This document shows positions 49,160-61,455 of a stretch of 64,000 bases of DNA, in pieces. Both the position numbers and the translations under genes were made by a program. Within the stretch, counting starts at the first letter, position 1. Each line of letters starts with the position of its first letter. Source of the DNA: Echiichthys vipera (Eukaryota > Chordata > Actinopteri > Perciformes > Trachinidae); NCBI GenBank assembly GCA_963691815.1, contig OY829655.1, positions 15,310,765 through 15,374,764 on the forward strand, in the 5' to 3' direction. A model generated the notes under the pieces. It saw only the letters and a list, made by a program, of their open reading frames with translations, was not told the origin of the DNA and made no database searches.

Positions 49160-49737
49160 TGTTGCATTCACACCAAACACGAATGACGCGAATACAATCG
49201 CTTCAGATGCTTGTTTCGTGCAGCTTGCTTACATTTGTCACATTTTTGATCATTTCTTCATTCGTGTCTATCACATATAGCAGCTCAGGCAGCTAACTGA
49301 AGCATCACTCTGCACTGACGGCTTTCTTCTTCTTCTTCTGGATTTCCAGCAGACTAGATGCCTAAAGACGCGTGGTTGCCATCTCCAGTTCATAGTTATA
49401 TCCGTTATGTGATATCCACAGGAACAGTCTGGTTGCCCCCGAGGACTGAAACTATAGCGGCTTTGGTGATCCCCTCGATGTAACACGGAGAACTTTGATG
49501 ACGCCTACCACAATCTCAATGCTGATTGGCTGTCCTGGTGCAATAGCGCTTGAAAAGTTTATCCGTTTTCAGTTTTTTTTTAAAATATTTCCAACTTTAC
49601 AGACGCGCCATACCCTCCATTGGGGGCCATTTGCGCCGCCTCCGTCTGAATCGCGTGTCATCGGCCATTTACGTTGATTCTCAATGTAAAGTTGTCGCTC
49701 AATTCGCGTCTATATTGCGTTTGGTGTGAACGCCCTA
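49160..49737. mobile_element. Harbinger-like MITE
   Basis: Left end TGTTGCATTCACACC and inverted right end TAGGGCGTTCACACC match at 11 of 15 positions and both continue into AAAC and CGCGAAT-type words. TTA flanks both ends (49157-49159 and 49738-49740), the target preferred by Harbinger elements. The interior has a TTCTTCTTCTTCTGG tract and no transposase. Length 578 bp fits a MITE. Confidence 0.6.
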
Positions 49738-49740
49738 TTA

Positions 49741-50716
49741 GAATTTTCTCGTGATTGTGTTTTAACTATTTAAATTCTCCTACAAAGTCTAGCAAGTTTA
49801 TTCCGAAATTGATTATTTTAAAATGCCCTCCAAATAAGCTGTACATAGCAACTCTCCACCTTTGTTAGCCAACCAGCCAGCTCGATGCCCCTCATTAGCC
49901 CATCCTAACTCAGCAGATGTAGCCAAGCTTGATTTAGTTTTCCCAGGTTTGGTCTTTATTCTGAAGCCCTTTGCCTCCAGTGTCCCCTCCTACCCTATCA
50001 CTCACTAATTACTCATGCAGTTAATAAATGGACAGCTATGTTTATCATGAATCCTATGGGGAAAAGACCCAGGAAATTTGGCAAATGTGTGCCTTGATTT
50101 TGATCTTTTAGTCATCTTACACAGTAATAGACCTATAATATGGATTGTACTATACTTACATTGTGCAAAACAAGCCAAAGTCAAAATGGCTCATTGTTTG
50201 GGATAAGTGGTATCTTGAATGTCCCAAAACCTTGTTGTTACACCTTTTGGCAAAGCTGTTCCAACCTTTGCCATGTGTCATCTTTCAGAATTTCACCTTT
50301 CATTTTGTAAAGGCTGCACCCACCTGGCACATTACTTCTGTGACTACGTTTCTCCCTTAACCAAACCAAAAAGTGATCAAATCGCTCCTAAACTGAGGAC
50401 GAAGAAGGGTATAGGAGGCTGACAGTTAGTATGAGGAGGCCTTGTTGAAATCTCCCTGTGAAGAGAGATAAAAGTAGAAAGTAAAGTGTTAGATGCTCTT
50501 TGGGTTAATTGCATTTGACATCCATCCTTGCCTTGTGCGCCTCTCTTTTGAGGTTGCACTCTGTAAGACAGGACAAAGTATGGCATTGGGTGCAGATGAA
50601 CAGAGGCAGTCTTGAAGCTGTGTGTCAGAGAAAGGGTATTGTAAGGATACATAGGTTTCACTTTGATCATGATGAATGTTCAGCTGACACTGCCTTCCTT
50701 TTTGGTCTCTGAGATG

Positions 50717-50756
<40 letters not shown>

Positions 50757-51174
50757 GGGGGGGTAATATTTGAAGTCTTATAATAGAGCTGGGTGGGAAA
50801 GAGTTGAGCCACAGCAGGAGTTTGTGTTGTCTTTAAGTTGAATTACATTTTGCTGTCAGTGTTAACTGTCATGTTGTCAACTGCTGTCAATTGTAGATTT
50901 CATTAAAGGTTTATACTATTTAAAATTCTGTTCCCTGGGGCAAATTCTCGCTATGTTTGCAATAATATGACACACTTATACTTGGTAATAGTGTGTAAGA
51001 AGATTAGAAATAAGGTCAAGGCCTGTTGTTTTTTCCAGCACATTGAGAAGTATGGTATGTTTTCTTAAAATAAATAGATAAACTTAATTGAGACTTAAGG
51101 TGGACTAAGGTGGCGCTGAACAAAAGTCAGAGGAGTGGCTTGTCACTAATATAAGAATTGCTGGTCCACTTTAA
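49741..51174. other. Non-coding stretch with (TG)n-G10
   Basis: A (TG)17 tract at 50720-50754 runs straight into a run of 10 G ending at 50763. The rest is AT-rich with no recognised gene. Confidence 0.4.
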
Positions 51175-51790
51175 AAGTTGGTCCTCTGTACGTCCGTACC
51201 GTGCCCTGTGCTTTAGGGTACTTGTCCCCCCTCCCTCTCCCCCTGCGGGCCAGTCCAGTTTGTACTCACACTGCCTGGGCCTCGGCGGAATGCTTCTTGC
51301 CTGCCTTTACGTCATCACACCGTAACACGCACTGATTGACGTCATCGCGATGCGTCGCTTTGTTTACAAATCTTTCCATAGACCTCAGAGTTTTTGTGCG
51401 TCTTGTCGAACTGTTTTTGAATATTTTCATCTGACCAAATCTGCAGTTAACACTCCACCTCCGCATCACACCAACATGAACCTTTCGCCGCCATTGTTTT
51501 AAATGTCTGCGCATGGTCTGTCCTTTTTTTACTATGTCTGAACAGGCGAACATAATATGACGTCAGAACCGCCGTAGGCCTCATGCTCGTACACGTGTGC
51601 ATGCTAGTGTTTTTTTGATGTGCAAACGTGCTTTACAAAAGCCCACCTCTCCCGAACGGGCTGTGGACGGCAACCATAGCCTGCCGCTCCTAGGCGCAGT
51701 ACGGTTGCACTCACACTGGTCAAACAAACTAGACTTTAGCTTTGAAACGTGCTGGGGCATGGTACGGATGGACAGTGTGAGTGCGCCCTC
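51175..51790. mobile_element. MITE-like cluster of inverted repeats, CpG-rich
   Basis: GTCCGTACCGTGCCCTGTGC near 51191 is inverted as GCATGGTACGGAT near 51765. A second inverted pair, TTGCACTCACACTGG (about 51704) and CAGTGTGAGTGCGCCC (about 51773), closes the right side. The interior is CpG-rich and carries two TGACGTCA octamers (51337-51344 and 51558-51565). These ends resemble those of Harbinger-related fish MITEs. The left boundary and target duplication are unclear, so a genuine CpG-rich regulatory region is an alternative. Confidence 0.4.
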
Positions 51791-53604
51791 ACTTGCTAAC
51801 TAACTAACAGACTAACTTGTTGCTAGCTGTGGGTTCTTGGGGAGTTGTAGTATTTGTTCACTGACAAACTCACAACCTTACCACTGACTACTTTCTGCTT
51901 CACACACGCTCCCTTTCACTGTTGTTGACTGTGTCTGTCTGTGACTCTCCAACACAGACAGGGAAAGGACAGTTTGGCAGCATGAGCAGAAATGACAGCA
52001 AAACATGCCTTGGCATAGTTTTTTCTTTTCCTCTCATGGTATGCACATAAATACACACTGGGTTTATTCCTTAAAGGAGTTTGCCACTTCTTAAACACAT
52101 CTTAATTTAAAAATCATGTTAAAAATAATGTTTTGCTTAAGCCCAACGGGGAGTCAACTTAGGCCCAGCGGCCTGAAAAATACTGGGGGAAACCCTGAAC
52201 ACAGAAGCAAGCTGGAAGCGGAGCCACGGTCGCCCACCTTTTTACAACAGACCTGTGGTGAATGTTAGTTTAAAGTGTGTACACAACTAAAATATTGTGT
52301 TTTAAAAAGAATACAATGTAAAATTTGTTGTCATATCTATTTATTATATAACAAAAAAAAATAGATATTGTTTATTTATGTGGGGTAAAGCAAACCCTAT
52401 AGTAATCAAAGCCTTCAGTATACATGATGACATTAATTGTATTTGATGTATTCTCCGACCGTAGAATAAGCCACTACAAACCTATGTAAAAGCAAAGTCA
52501 TGCAAAATAAATAAATACTAATTTACCATGAAACTGCCAGCATTTATAAAAAAAAACTGTGGTAGTCTTTTTGGTGATACATTCATTCATTCATTCATTC
52601 ATCTTCAACCGCTTGTCCCTGTCGGGGTCGCGGGGGGCTGGAGCTAAGCGCAAATTAAGGGCTAGAGAACTGAGAGGGATGGAGGGAAAGAGTTAAAGAG
52701 ATATGGAGCACACCACTGAGAAAAAAGAAATGTCCCTTAACATTCTCTACCATTCTCCCTCTTTAAATCAATACAAAAAGCTTGCTTTTTTCCCTCCAAC
52801 CCTGAAATACCATTTAATGACTGTATAAATTCCCCCTTTGGCCAAGAATAGTAAAGGCCCATCTCTCCTGGTGATGCTTTGCCATCATTCAGTATTCTGT
52901 CACCTATACCCATATACACTTTTATTGTCCCAGTCATTTATGTGGATCCATTTGCATTAAAATGGATATTGGCAGCCATGCTTGGGCAACTGGACACTAC
53001 CCTCAAATCCCTGCTATACTATTTGGGAGCAGTAGTACTTTCAGTTTCCTCAGAACAATTTTTAGACAGAATTAGTCTGACTCCCTCAAGCTAGACACAT
53101 GCCAGAGCAGACTGTAAATGAGACTAAATGCAGCTCTGTTCATCCTAGAGCTGTGAGGCAGAAATGTGAATGCTTAATGTTGTTGTTTTTAGAGAGAGAT
53201 AGGGATATACACGTGGCCTCAGTAATTCAGTGGTCCATTGAAGTCAGTGAGTCAGCCAGACACAATTTCTGTCTGTTACGCACATTTATACACTCAGTCT
53301 CCCTCCCTCGCTGGTTCACTCACCCACTCACTCTTTTAATGTCTCCTTTGCACTCTGAGTCACTCAATCCCACCCTGACTCCACCAACCAACCATTCTGT
53401 CTCACTCATTCACAGCAACACATTTACTGATTCATAACCTGCCTAATACTCAGTCATCTATCCACTCATACACTCCCCTCCCTCATGCCTTCACATTGAT
53501 ATTAATTCACTCACCCTGTCATTTCAAGATGCTGCTTGCCTTAAATGATAACAAATATAACAGTCAACCGTCATGCTTGAGGCTTTGTATGGTTGTACAC
53601 AGGT
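51791..53604. other. Non-coding stretch
   Basis: A truncated SINE is listed separately. 53280-53500 is low-complexity C/A/T-rich with many CACTCA words. No gene was recognised. Confidence 0.35.
52581..52645 (-). repeat. 5'-truncated type 1 SINE (3' end only)
   Basis: (ATTC)n then ATCTTCAACCGCTTGTCCCT and GGGGTCGCGGGGGGCTGGAG, the same 3' end as at 45516 and 45931, same strand. Confidence 0.7.
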
Positions 53605-53750
53605 ACAGTTGTGCTTTGAGTTATGCTAACGTCAGCATGCTGACATACTAACAGTGACAATGCATACTAACATTTGCTAGTTATTATAAGCCATAATTAC
53701 AGCTGAGATTTATGGGAATGTAACTAGTAAGGCATTACCTTGCGCAGCAG
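53605..53750 (+). repeat. Dispersed repeat R1 (5' module)
   Basis: ATGCTAACGTCAGCATGCTG, ACTAACATTTGCTAG and ACAGCTGAGATTTATGGGAA occur in the order of the R1 family. Only this module is present. Confidence 0.5.
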
Positions 53751-54159
53751 ACAAATTGTCATGTGATCACCTACAGTAAGAGTCCTGTTCACATTTTAAT
53801 GCGTTTGTGCATAGATCACCTACCTGCCCTTCCCCAATCAGTTTCCAATGATGGGTGCTCAGAGGGTTCTGCAAAACAAACCATCTGACGAGTCAAATTA
53901 CGTTATGCAGGCATTTGTTCATAAAATAAACTATAAACGGGGAACCGTCCAAGCTGTTTACAGTAAGGACGGGACGCTGGTGACCTCAGCTGATGAGGTA
54001 GTCGGGCAGTGGAAGGCGCACTTTGAGGAACTCCTTAATCCGACTAACACGCCCTCTTTTGCAGAGGCAGAGCTGGAGGCTGATGGGGAATCATTGTCAA
54101 TATCCCTGGTGGAAGTCACTGAGGTAGTCAAACAACTCCACAGTGGCAAAGCCCCAGGG

Positions 54160-54201
54160 ATTGATGAAATTGGTCCAGGAATTGATTAAATTGGTCCAGA
54201 A
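54160..54201 (+). repeat. 21-bp tandem duplication inside the LINE
   Basis: Two 21-bp units (54160-54180 and 54181-54201) differ at two positions. The length keeps the frame, but one difference (GAA to TAA) creates a stop. Confidence 0.9.
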
Positions 54202-54797
54202 ATGCTGAAAACTTTGGGTTGGGAGGGGCTGTCTTGGTTGACACGTCTCTTCAACATTGCGTGGAAGTCTGGGACAGTGCCAAGGGAGTGGCAGACTGGG
54301 GTGGTGGTTCCTCTGTTTAAGAAGGGGGACCAGAGGGTGTGTACCAATAACAGGGGTATCACACTACTCAGCCTCCCTGTTAAAGTCTACTCCAAGGTGC
54401 TGGAAAGGAGGGTTCGTCCTATAGTCGAACCTCAGATTAAGAGGAACAATGCGGATTCCGTCCTGGACTTGGAACAATGGATCAGCTCTTCACTCTCACA
54501 AGGATCCTGGAGGGGGCCTGGAAGTATGCCCATCCAGTCTACATGTGTTTTGTGGATCTGGAGAAGGCATATGACCGTGTCCCTCAGGAGATACTGTGGG
54601 AGGTGCTGCGGGAGTATGGGGTGAGGGGGTCACTTCTGTGGGCCATCCAATCTCTGTACACCCAAAGCGAGAGCTGTCTCCGGATCCTCGGCAGTAAGTC
54701 GGATTCGTTCCCGGTGGGGGTTGGCCTCCGCCAGGGCTGCGCCTTGTCACCAATCCTGTTCGTGATTTTCATGGACAGGATATCGAGGCGTAGTTGT

Positions 54798-54963
<166 letters not shown>

Positions 54964-55872
54964 GGGGCTGAGGATCTTGTCTCTGCTTTTTGCAGACGAT
55001 GTGGTCCTGATGGCATTGTCGGTCAGTGACCTTCAGCACTCACTGGATCGGTTCGCAGCCGAGTGTGAAACGGCTGGGATGAGGATCAGCACTTCTAAAT
55101 CTGAGGCCATGGCTCTCAGCAGGAACCGGGTGGATTGCTATCTCCAGGTACGGAATGAGTCCTTACCCCAAGTGAAGGAGTTCAAGTACCTCGGGATCAT
55201 GTTCACGAGTGAGGGTACGATATAGCGTGAGTTTGGCCGGCGAATCAGAGCAGCAGGGGCGGTATTGCAATCGCTCTACCGCACCGTTGTGACAAAAAGA
55301 GAGCTGAGCCGGAAGGCAAAGCTCTCGCTCTACCGGTCAATCCCACCCTCACCTATGGTCATGAAAGCTGGGTCATGACCGAAAGAACGAGGTCGCGGGT
55401 ACAAGCGGCCGAAATGGGTTTTTCTCAGGAGGGTGGCTGTAGTCTCCCTTAGAGATAGGGTGAGAAGTTCAGTCATCCGTGAGGTACTCGGAGTTGAGCT
55501 TTGCGTTGAAAGGAGCCAGTTGAGGAGGTTCGGGCATCTAGTAAGGATGCCCCCTGGGCGCCTCCCTAGGGAGGTGTTCCAGGCACATCCAGCTGGGAGG
55601 AGGCCTCGGGGAAGACCCAGGACTAGGTGGAGAGATTATATCTCCACACTGGCCTTGGAACGCCTCGGGATCCCCCAGTTAGAGCTGGTTAATGTGGCCC
55701 GGGAAAGGGAAGTTTGGGGTCCCCTGCTGAAGCTGCTGCCCCCGCGACCCGACCCCGGATAAGCGGGCTAAGATGAGATGAGATAATGATGATGTTAGAT
55801 CAAAAATCACAGGATCTTCAAAGTAATTTGATTGTATAGCGTACAGACCTGAATATATCTGTAGCATATATT

Positions 55873-55935
55873 AGCAATATTTCCAATAGTTGTCAAACTA
55901 TTTCACTCAAAACCAACTGTCAAACTCATATTGGG
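55873..55935 (+). repeat. Fragment of dispersed repeat R1 (middle module)
   Basis: ATTTCCAATAGTTGTCAAAC then TATTTCACTCAAAACCAACTG and GTCAAACTCAT align with the R1 module seen at 40640-40695. Confidence 0.5.
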
Positions 55936-57029
55936 ATTATAGGAAAAGGTTAGTGGACCCTTCCTGCATATTATGAGTACATATTTTGTTTTGTGCAGAG
56001 CTTTCACAGTGAAACATTCTTGGATTCATTGAGTACCTGTGAAGTTTTTTCTACCAACTTTATACATCGGGTAGGGCTGGAACATATCATTCTACACATA
56101 TATTGTAGAAATGATACAGATTATTATCCGTTGACAGACGCAAGGTGATTTTTTTTTTTTTACCTTTTAAAATTATTCAAACACAACGCTCATGGCTATG
56201 CCTTGAGGCATTTTGCCCACCTGTGGTACAGATTTATGAATAAACTAAAACACATATAATAATTTGATGATCTGAAGACATACTCAGAGGTATCTGATCT
56301 TTGATAATAGACTAAATATTGTAAAAGTGATACAGCAGGTGAACGTTTCATCTTGGCCCATTGAGCGACTGATCTTCCTAATGAGAGTGAGATTCATATG
56401 CTTGGTCATTATTGTCACATTCACAGCTTTTGTTTCTACTAAGTGGACCTGAATCCACTGTAAAGTCTTCACAGGCATTTTTAGTGCTGTGATATACAGT
56501 ATAGCTGGTAATGTGCAGTTAAAATGTAAGTAGTTTTTCACTTTTGAATAATATCTCAGAGAGCCCACAAAAACACTGTCAATTCGGGTGGGTATACAGT
56601 CCACTTATGGAGTGTCATTAAGCTGACAATGATCAACGCCTTCATTAGCAGTACTGAATGACTTCCATATCTGGGGAATTTTCAGAGCATTCAGACTGCA
56701 CTGATCCATCTACCGAGCTGTCGATTAGAGATGTCAGGCTATAAAGCAAAGTCCTCCAGAACTACCCACAGACGCCCCCGGAGAAATCCAGTGACTGCGT
56801 CTTACAGTAATGTCTTATAGAAAGGGCAGCTTTCTTTGTGTCCCCGGAGTTAGAGTTTCAGGTGGGTTGCTGTGCAAATAAACAGGCCATTCTTCTTCCC
56901 AGGGCTTCAAATACTGCCTTTTGTCAAGGCCTTTCTTTTTTGGTAACGGCACACAAGCCACCCTTGAGACATTTTTAAACTAACGAGTCAAGACCATAGT
57001 GGGGGGTTACAGGTGGACGCACTGGGCTA
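55936..57029. other. Non-coding stretch
   Basis: A T run at 56151-56161. No recognised gene or transposon. Confidence 0.35.
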
Positions 57030-57322
57030 CCCAGTGCATTAAAGGTATAATACGTAAGATTTTCATCTAGTTTATTGTCTGTTAAGTTACTGTCTATCAA
57101 AGAGTGAGTTAAAACAATGGTAATTGATCATATTGCCCCACTAATGAAAGCACTTGTACTTGCCTTTTTGCCCAGTATTCAAATCCCTCCCTAAATGCAA
57201 ATACACCGCCATGTTAGTGATGCGATTGGTGTGCTGATGTAGCTCGTCACTGCCGGTTATGCTGCCTTCACCTGTAATCGATAATCGGGAACTTCCAACT
57301 TCTGAGTAAGGGTTGTAGTAAG
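57030..57322 (+). repeat. Dispersed repeat, copy 2 (compare 12322-12400)
   Basis: The part 57228-57310 (GATGTAGCTCGTCACTGCCG ... GGGAACTTCCAACTTCTGAG) matches the minus strand of 12322-12400. The rest of the repeat may extend left to about 57030 (ATTAAAGGTATAATACGTAA). Class unknown. It abuts the 3' end of the LINE at 57330. Confidence 0.5.
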
Positions 57323-57345
57323 AAGTGTGTGTGTGTGTGTGTGTA
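57323..57345. repeat. (GT)n at the LINE 3' end
   Basis: A short GT run; beyond it (to about 57400) degenerate ATGT/ACAT units form the 3' tail of the minus-strand LINE. Confidence 0.7.
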
Positions 57346-57770
57346 CAAAACATAATACACACATATGTGTACATACACATATATGCACATACATATCTAC
57401 AACAGTAATCGCATTCATCATGAAATAAATATTCGAAAAGGAGTGAGAAGAAGTTAAACTTATAAACTCCCACCTCTTATCCTTCTTTATAACTTACAAC
57501 AAAAATAGAAATGAGCTTCCTAGCCCAACAGATCTCTTATATAAAAAAATTAAATAGAAAACGCTTTGCTGAGTGCTAAGCAAAAAAAAAAATATATATA
57601 TTTGCATATGATATCCTCAACGCACAATAAAGTAACAAACATATAGCTGTACATGTGTTTACCAAAAAATGAATACGTGATTCAGATACACACAGAAAGA
57701 TATAGAGAAAAAATATCCACCCCCATACTTTACAGTACACCCCATCACACCCTTATGCCCATTATACCAC

Positions 57771-60700
57771 TTAGTGATCCTGAGTACCTTCATCCCTGTA
57801 CCTTGTAAAGATCACATCCTTATACCTCAGTTTAAACTGTTTTATGTTTGGACATTCCTTTAATTCTTTATGAAATCTGTTCCAAAGCCTCACCCCACTG
57901 ACTGAAACACAAAAACCTTTCCTGATCGTACGCACTAGTGGAATATTGAAATTAATTGTCCCTCTCAAATGGTAACCCCCTTCATATATGCTGAATAATT
58001 TCTGTATGTTTGTAGGCTATAAATTACCTTTAGCTTTAAACATAATTTGAGCTGTTTGATAATTGACCATTCAATTCTGTAAATTTGAGTAGGCGTGATT
58101 GCAGGAATAACGACTTTGTGTGTTCCCGGTAGTCGGCGTTATGAATGACACGTATGGCTCTTTTTTGAATGATGGTTAGTGGCTGTAGCGAGGTCTTGTA
58201 ATTGTTACCCCAAATCTCAGCACAGTATTGCAAATACGGTGAGACTAAGGAACAGTACAGAGTGTGGAGGGATTTGTAATCTAAAACCTTTTTTGCTTTA
58301 TTAATTATTGCGATGCTTCTTGAAACTTTGGTTCGGACATGTTTAATATGTGCTTTCCAACTAATTTTATCATCTATGGGTACCCCCAGGACTTTTATTT
58401 CATGTACTCTTTCAATTACAGTTCCCTCTATTTTTAATATTACCTGTTTATTTGTTCTACAATTTCCAAACATCATCCTTTTTGTCTTACCGAGGTTGAG
58501 TGATAACCTATTTGTGTCAAACCAGATTTTCAGTTTATTCAATTCTATATTGATCTCCTCCTGTAGTTTTTGTAAATCATCCCCTGAACAAAAAATATTC
58601 GTGTCATCTGCAAACAATACAAAGTGCAATATCTTAGAAACATAACATATGTCATTGATATACAAAAGAAAAAGATTGGGACCCAGCACTGACCACTGGG
58701 GAACCCCACAAACAATGTCCAAACAAGATGAAACACAGTCACCCAGGCTCACAAATTGCTGTCTCCAACTCAAGTAACTTGTCACCCACTGAAGTACTAT
58801 TCCCCTAATACCATATCTTTCCAATTTATTGAGCAGTATGTTGTGATTGAATGCCTTTTTAAATCAATGAATATGCCAACAGCGAATTTTTTGTGATCTA
58901 TTGCATTTGTTATTTCTTCCATTGCCTCAATTATTGCCAATAATGTTGATCTATTAGTCCTAAATCCGTACTGACTATCTGCAAGTATTTTGTGTTTTTC
59001 TAAGAATGTGTCCAATCTGCTATTAAATAATTTTTCAAGTATTTTGGAAAACTGCGGTAGCAATGACACAGGTCTATAATTTGTGAAATGGTGCTTGTTT
59101 CCAGTCTTATATAGAGGTAATACTTTAGCTATTTTCATATTGTTTGGGAATGAACCAGTTTGAAATGATAAGTTAGATATGTAGGTTAACGGTTTTGAAA
59201 TACCCTGAATTACTTTTTTTACCAAGGACATATTGACATCATTAAAGTCAGTTGAGTGTTTGTTTGTGCATGCATTTACTATATTGATAATTTCATTTTC
59301 AGTCACTGCTTTAAGAAACAATGAACAGGGATTTCTCTCAAACCTATGTTCGTCATGTTTTCCTGCGTCACTGATTTCCTTTGCAAGGTCTGGTCCTACA
59401 TTTACAAAGAATTCATTAAAACTGTTAGCCACATTAGCCATGTCATGATTTTCAACACCCTTATCAATGAAATAGTTAGGCAGATTATTATATCTAGACC
59501 CATTTCTTATAATATTATTTAGTACCTTCCATATTCCTTTAATATTATCTTTGTTTTCATCTAATCTTCTTTTATAATAATCTTTTTTGCTTTGTCTTAA
59601 AATATTAATTAACTTATTTTTTGTACTTACATTCAGCTTCTTTGGTTTTCAGTTTTATGAAATCTTTGTAAAGTTTATTTTTCTTTTTACAAGCATTTTG
59701 CAGCCCTTTTATTATCCATGGACAATGATCATATGAAGTTCTTCTGTTACATTTTCTTACTGGACATTGTGATTCATATAATGAAGAAAATATTCTTAGG
59801 AATTCGTCATAAGCCCTGTTAACATCGTTTTCTCCATAAATTGCATTCCAGTTATACTAATTCATTTCTAAGAGTGATTATTGATTCCTCTGTCCTTACT
59901 CTTCTATAATGTATTTGTTTGTTTAAATTTTCCCTTATATTGATGTCATAGACTGTGAACACTGGCAAGTGGTCGCTGATGTCATTAATCAATATACCGC
60001 TTATTGTATTATTGTCAATGTCATTGGTAAAAATATTAGCGATAAGAGTGGCAAAATGGGTTGTAATTCTGGTTGGTCTAGTGATTCGAGGGAACAGGCT
60101 CATTATATATATTGCATTTACAAAATCATCCGTAGCATTTTGATTTTTGGGGTTCAACATATCAATCAAACAAATATAGTTTTGTTAATGATTTTTGAAA
60201 AAAAAGTTTCCATCCATGAACGGAATGTACTAATGCATGACCCAGGTGCTCTATAAATACAACTAACAATAATATTCTTAGTCTTCTCCATACAGACTTC
60301 AATTGTCAAACATTCAAATAAATTATCCACAGCTGTTGTCATCCCCTCTATAACCCTGCAGTCAAGAGATTTATGAATGTACAGAGAAACTCCTCCATCA
60401 CTTTTGTTAAGTCTATTATTGTACTTGAATTCATAGCCATCCAGTTCAAAATCTATACCTTTTTCATTGGTGATCCATGTTTCAGATATAGCTATAATAC
60501 TAAATGGCTGTGAAAATGTATGAAAGTAGTCCTTGATGTAATTGAAGTTAGCATATAAGCTTCTGCTGTTGAAGTGAATGAGAGAGAATTTCCCCTTAGA
60601 GTTTATGCTCTGGTTGTATTGTTCATCTGTGTAATAGTAGCAGTTGTTATTTATAGATGAAAGAAAGTTGTTGTCTGGGTCTATATCCTGTTCCATGCCC

Positions 60701-60822
60701 CTGCTGTAGTCAGTATATTCAAAAACTCCCAGTTCCAATTTCTGATATTCCTCTGAACCTATCATCTGTGTTATTTGACTGATTTCCTCCCCGGATGCAG
60801 AGCAAGTCCTAGTGTTGGTCAT
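57771..60822 (-). pseudogene. LINE ORF2 remnant: APE-type endonuclease and reverse transcriptase
   Basis: Starts MTNTRTCSASGEEISQ. The endonuclease shows FSLIHFNSRSLYANF, IIAISETWIT (SETW motif), a GYEF--NRL--SDGGVSLYI block and SCIYRAPG. It breaks at about 60165, where the GDFN motif is missing. It resumes MLNPKNQNATDDFVN, then FPRITRPTRIT and NDISDHLPVF (the SDH motif is intact). A badly shifted middle (59850-59450) still reads HCPWI and KCL-KEK. The RT continues FTNYRPVSLLPQFSKILEK, SQYGFRTNRSTLLAI and GIFIDLK (motif A; the rest is lost by deletion and frameshift near 58850). In the next frame follow ERYGIRGIVLQWVTSYLS, GVPQWSVLGPNLFLLYIND (the usual Gly is Trp), LFADDTNIF (motif C) and LSLNLGKTK. 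The C-terminus reads VSPYLQYCAEIWGN and LWNRFHKELK and ends at 57771. Confidence 0.88.
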
Positions 60823-60922
60823 AGTTGATTTGTAATTTGATTGTTTATTTTGCTTCTTACCTCAGTCCAGTACAGATTCACCCAGGTGGTCCTTATTCCC
60901 CTGACGGTAATCCCATTCACCC

Positions 60923-61455
60923 TCATTGGAATTTGTCCAGATCACTGATATGCTTGACACAGATGACTTTGGCTTCCCCCGGGGTCCCATTCAATTTAAT
61001 GTAAACTTTGCAGTTGGAAGTCCAAGTGTTTTTTATTTTACTAAGTGCTCGTTTATGTAGACATTGGTTCCCTTCCTTGTTTCAGCAGCATTATCTTATG
61101 TTTTCTACTCATCAATTTCATTATTACGATGGGCCTATCACTGGCGCTTTTCATTGTCAGTGAATGGCAGGCTTCGATGTTTTGGCAATCCACGAGCATA
61201 AGAACAGGGCTTTATCTTAAGTCCGGAGATGATTACATCGTTTGCCTGAGTGTGCTGCTCTAGGTCTGCAACTTTGTCTTCCAAAAAGGCAATTCTCTTG
61301 TCTTTTTCAGCATTCAGTAGCCATAGTGCTTTTACTTCCTTAACCAAGTCCATCATGGTTTTCCGAACAGCGGAAACTTCCTCTGAGATAAAGTCGAGCG
61401 ATTTTTTAATATCCTCAACTTCTTCGTTTGTCGCGTTTTTCCTCTTTGGAGGCAT
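60923..61455 (-). pseudogene. LINE ORF1 remnant (coiled-coil RNA-binding-type protein)
   Basis: Starts MPPKRKNATNEEVEDIKKSL, then a heptad-like coiled-coil region (about residues 12-70, with EKDKRIAFLEDKVADLEQ) and NDVIISGLKIKPCSYARGLP. The frame then breaks. Homologous text resumes as VIMKLMSRKHKIMLLKQGRE, then NVYINEHL, and after another gap NTWTSNCKVYIKLNGTPGEA with an end SDLDKFQ and a stop at 60925-60923. ORF1 proteins of such LINEs coat the RNA. At least two internal deletions shorten this one. The identification is from memory of the fish family and the coiled coil. Confidence 0.7.

Noticed and set aside
51266..51553. 95-codon minus-strand basic open frame
   Set aside because: Lies in the CpG-rich MITE-like cluster with no domain match; probably chance.
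53280..53500. Satellite-like CACTCA-rich stretch
   Set aside because: No fixed period; best called low complexity.
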